Positions 62,130 to 64,000 of a stretch of DNA of 64,000 bases are shown here, piece after piece. The notes under the pieces are model-generated. The model was given only the letters and a program-made list of their open reading frames with translations. It was not told the origin of the DNA and did not search any database. The stretch is from Guyanagaster necrorhizus (Eukaryota > Basidiomycota > Agaricomycetes > Agaricales > Physalacriaceae), in contig NW_025064904.1 in assembly GCF_019112545.1 (NCBI RefSeq), positions 310,001 to 374,000 of the forward strand. Reading direction: 5' to 3'. Both the position numbers and the translations under genes were made by a program. Every line of letters starts with the position of its first letter. Within the stretch, counting starts at the first letter, position 1.

Positions 62130-62592
62130 TATTATGATTTTTCACTTTATTCTTAACTTTGAAACTCCTATTTATGCTTAGTCAGAGCACCAAGCATGAG
62201 CACTTAGAACTATGAGACAAGACTTAGTCATCACAACTAGCTGACTCCATCTTTGTTCTTCAAAAAGCAACTAGCATCATTCAACAATGCACAATCAGCC
62301 TTTTATATACAGTAATGATGCTCTAGGACAATGGGCACCTTGGACTCAGAAGTACACAGTTAGTCATAGTATTTTTAGTGTAACTTGTACAGTATTTAAG
62401 ACCTTCAGCTCTCACTGGTAACCTCCAGCTTTGAGCTAAAGTTTATCTATATCATTCTATCCTTGAGTCTAATCTCTTGGCCTTGTGATACACTGAACTA
62501 GAAGCACATCAGTGAACTCAGATGACTACCTGAAGTGTAAGGTAGCTTTTGTTTATCATGTGTTTCTGCTCATGTGATGCTTGAGTCTAACA
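62130..62592 (+). repeat. Family A 3' LTR of the nested copy
   Basis: 463 bp, TATTATGATTTTTC...GAGTCTAACA, preceded by the purine tract. The first TG has decayed to TA. Self-priming site AGCTTTGAGCTAA near 62,431. Confidence 0.9.
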
Positions 62593-64000
62593 ATTAGCTT
62601 GAAGCTTCTAGCTTTCCTTTTTCAAGCCTAATTGTGCTGAGAAACTAAATGTCTCCTGCACTCAACTCATCTGATCTGAACTTTACCCACAAGTTCTTCA
62701 AACTTCTTGCTTCTATCATCAGAACATTGTTAGGCTTAATGGTGATCATACAGCTGTACCATAGACACCAATCAATTACAGCCTGGACAATCTGTCATTA
62801 TCAAGAATTTTAATATATCCACTGAATCTTATGTAATGTCACCTCTGACCTCCTCTTTCATAACATCTCTCTCTCTGTCAGACAGTCTTTTCAGCCCATG
62901 GAAGGAACTGTATCTGAGAATGACCCTGAGGATGTGCATTCACAGCATTCTTGGAAAGAAGAAGAACATTGATACCCACTAAAATCCCTGATGGCAATTG
63001 TCAAAGATGATAGCAACCCTTGGGCTATAGGGTTTCAAAGACCAAGACCCAACATGCCAGTCCTATGCATTGAGCATCTGGACATCTTCAGCAGTGTCCA
63101 TACAATAAGGGCCACCCCCTCAACTGCACTCTCTGAGCCTGGCATTGGATGCCATGCTAGAGACTCCTTTGATGCCTCTGAGGTGGCTTGAGAGAATAGA
63201 AGTTCTCCATCCAACAGCAACCATGGATCTCTATATACAATGCCTATAGGAAGCATGGAGAGTATCCCTGCTGAGTTATATGTTAGAAACAAAAGCACAG
63301 ACAGTGAGGGGAACAGAACAGGAGTCATCAAAACTGATGACCCTGTCTATAATTACCACATTGGTGAGGACAGATACTGGCAATGAATGGAGCAGCACTA
63401 GAGATACCATGAGGTGTGCTGAACAGGAAGCTTACCAGGCCTATCAGGCCCAGTACAACCAACTGATCCCATTGATGTGCTTGGTAATGGCTAAGTGACT
63501 AAGAGAGGTGAATGAGGAATAAACTCTCAAACACCAACACCTAACCACTCAATACACAATCACCAAATACAGTTGAGGTCAGTTGTTTTGAGTATGATAG
63601 AAGCACTCTTGCAGTCTTAAGTAAAATCAAAGAAACAGTCAATAAAGATAGTTATTCAACTCTATCTTGCTTTTAAAGATGCAATACTCATGAGAGTAGT
63701 TTATAGCAATGCTTAAGTATAATTAGGACTTAGAATCAATGCAAAATTGTGCTCCAAATCAACTTAGAATATTCCAAAACCCAATGAACTCTGAAACCCA
63801 AATACTAAGTCTATTAAGCATTTAGGCTTGACTAGCTGCACTCTTGGCTGGCTAGTGGTCCTCAAAACCGAAGAACTTATATTCTGATGCTGAAACCCTT
63901 AGAGTTTAGAACCCAAATTAATCTGAAACCCAAAATACAGTTATTATTCCAATCCAATCCTCTTTAAGTGACAAAGCAACTTAAATAAATCACTAAGTCG
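62593..64000 (+). pseudogene. Outer family A copy, internal 5' part, runs off the window
   Basis: It starts ATTAGCTTGAAGC, the family A primer site, and follows the leader of the copies at 49,120 and 54,938 base by base with decay. Gag-region pieces include GIGCHARDSFDASEVA (63,140-63,190), matching GIGYHIRDSLDASKV at 49,660. It is the continuation of the host copy whose LTR is at 54,004-54,475. From about 63,500 similarity to the other copies becomes hard to follow by eye. Confidence 0.7.

Larger units (their letters stand above)
54481..62592 (+). mobile_element. Family A Ty3/gypsy chromovirus, full length, nested
   Basis: 8,112 bp with LTRs of 457 and 463 bp, self-primer site, very long gag, protease, RT, RNase H, integrase and chromodomain, then a purine tract (GGAGGGAG) and the 3' LTR. 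It is flanked by ATTAG on both sides. All frames are interrupted, mainly by TGA at former CGA codons. It belongs with Tf1/sushi-like chromoviruses by its self-priming layout and C-terminal chromodomain (family assignment inferred). Confidence 0.92.

Noticed and set aside
32950..64000. Contamination by an AT-rich foreign organism
   Set aside because: Everything recognisable is LTR retrotransposon, nested and with target duplications, and low GC is explained by CpG loss. No foreign genes are present.
33000..64000. CRISPR array or prokaryotic operon
   Set aside because: No regularly spaced short direct repeats; genes are intron-containing and the repeats are LTRs.

Overview
The window looks like part of an Agaricomycete-type basidiomycete genome. 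Genes are dense and split by many 45-60 nt GT-AG introns, intergenic gaps are often 100-250 bp, and several proteins are typical fungal housekeeping proteins. I cannot name the species. The window has two very different halves.

Left half (about 1-32,950; CpG-normal, genic). 1-6,086 holds nothing recognisable. Then come: a TCP11/Sok1-family protein (-), a 2.1 kb gap, V-ATPase subunit B (-), tubulin-folding cofactor D (-), a nucleolin/Nsr1/Gar2-type protein (+) sharing a 205 bp divergent promoter with cofactor D, a fungal nucleotidyltransferase-fold protein (-) with a suspicious first splice junction, a basidiomycete hypothetical (+) broken by an in-frame TAG, BUD22 (+), a small MYND-like zinc-finger protein (-), an MFS sugar transporter (+) missing an internal block, a PTC2/3-type PP2C phosphatase (+) and a NudC-domain (NUDCD1-like) protein (-). 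Nucleolin and BUD22 belong to ribosome biogenesis. The others have no evident shared pathway.

Right half (about 32,950-64,000). This is a stack of nested LTR retrotransposons, AT-rich and almost free of CpG: by eye about 50 CpGs in 31 kb, against more than 1,000 expected from base composition. Two Ty3/gypsy chromovirus families are present. Family B is one copy (36,291-44,281) with 501/500 bp LTRs. Family A is present at least five times: an 8.1 kb copy with both LTRs (54,481-62,592), a host copy it landed in, a 5' half, a 3' fragment on the minus strand and 3'/gag remnants. A copia reverse-transcriptase scrap and a foldback element with about 160 bp arms are wedged between them. All coding regions are riddled with stops, and many conserved Arg positions now read Trp, Cys or TGA, as expected if CpGs decayed by methylcytosine deamination.

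Most interesting: (1) both gypsy families carry an 11-13 nt primer site just inside the 5' LTR that is complementary to a site just downstream of the LTR TATA box, the Tf1/sushi self-priming arrangement, and in both families the only mismatches are explained by one decayed CpG in the middle of the stem; (2) family B carries, between its chromodomain and 3' LTR, an antisense degenerate gene whose C-terminal exon shows a Zn2Cys6-like double CX2CX6C pattern after a charged coiled-coil region; (3) the intact family A copy sits exactly in the primer-binding site of another family A copy, with a 5-bp ATTAG target-site duplication.
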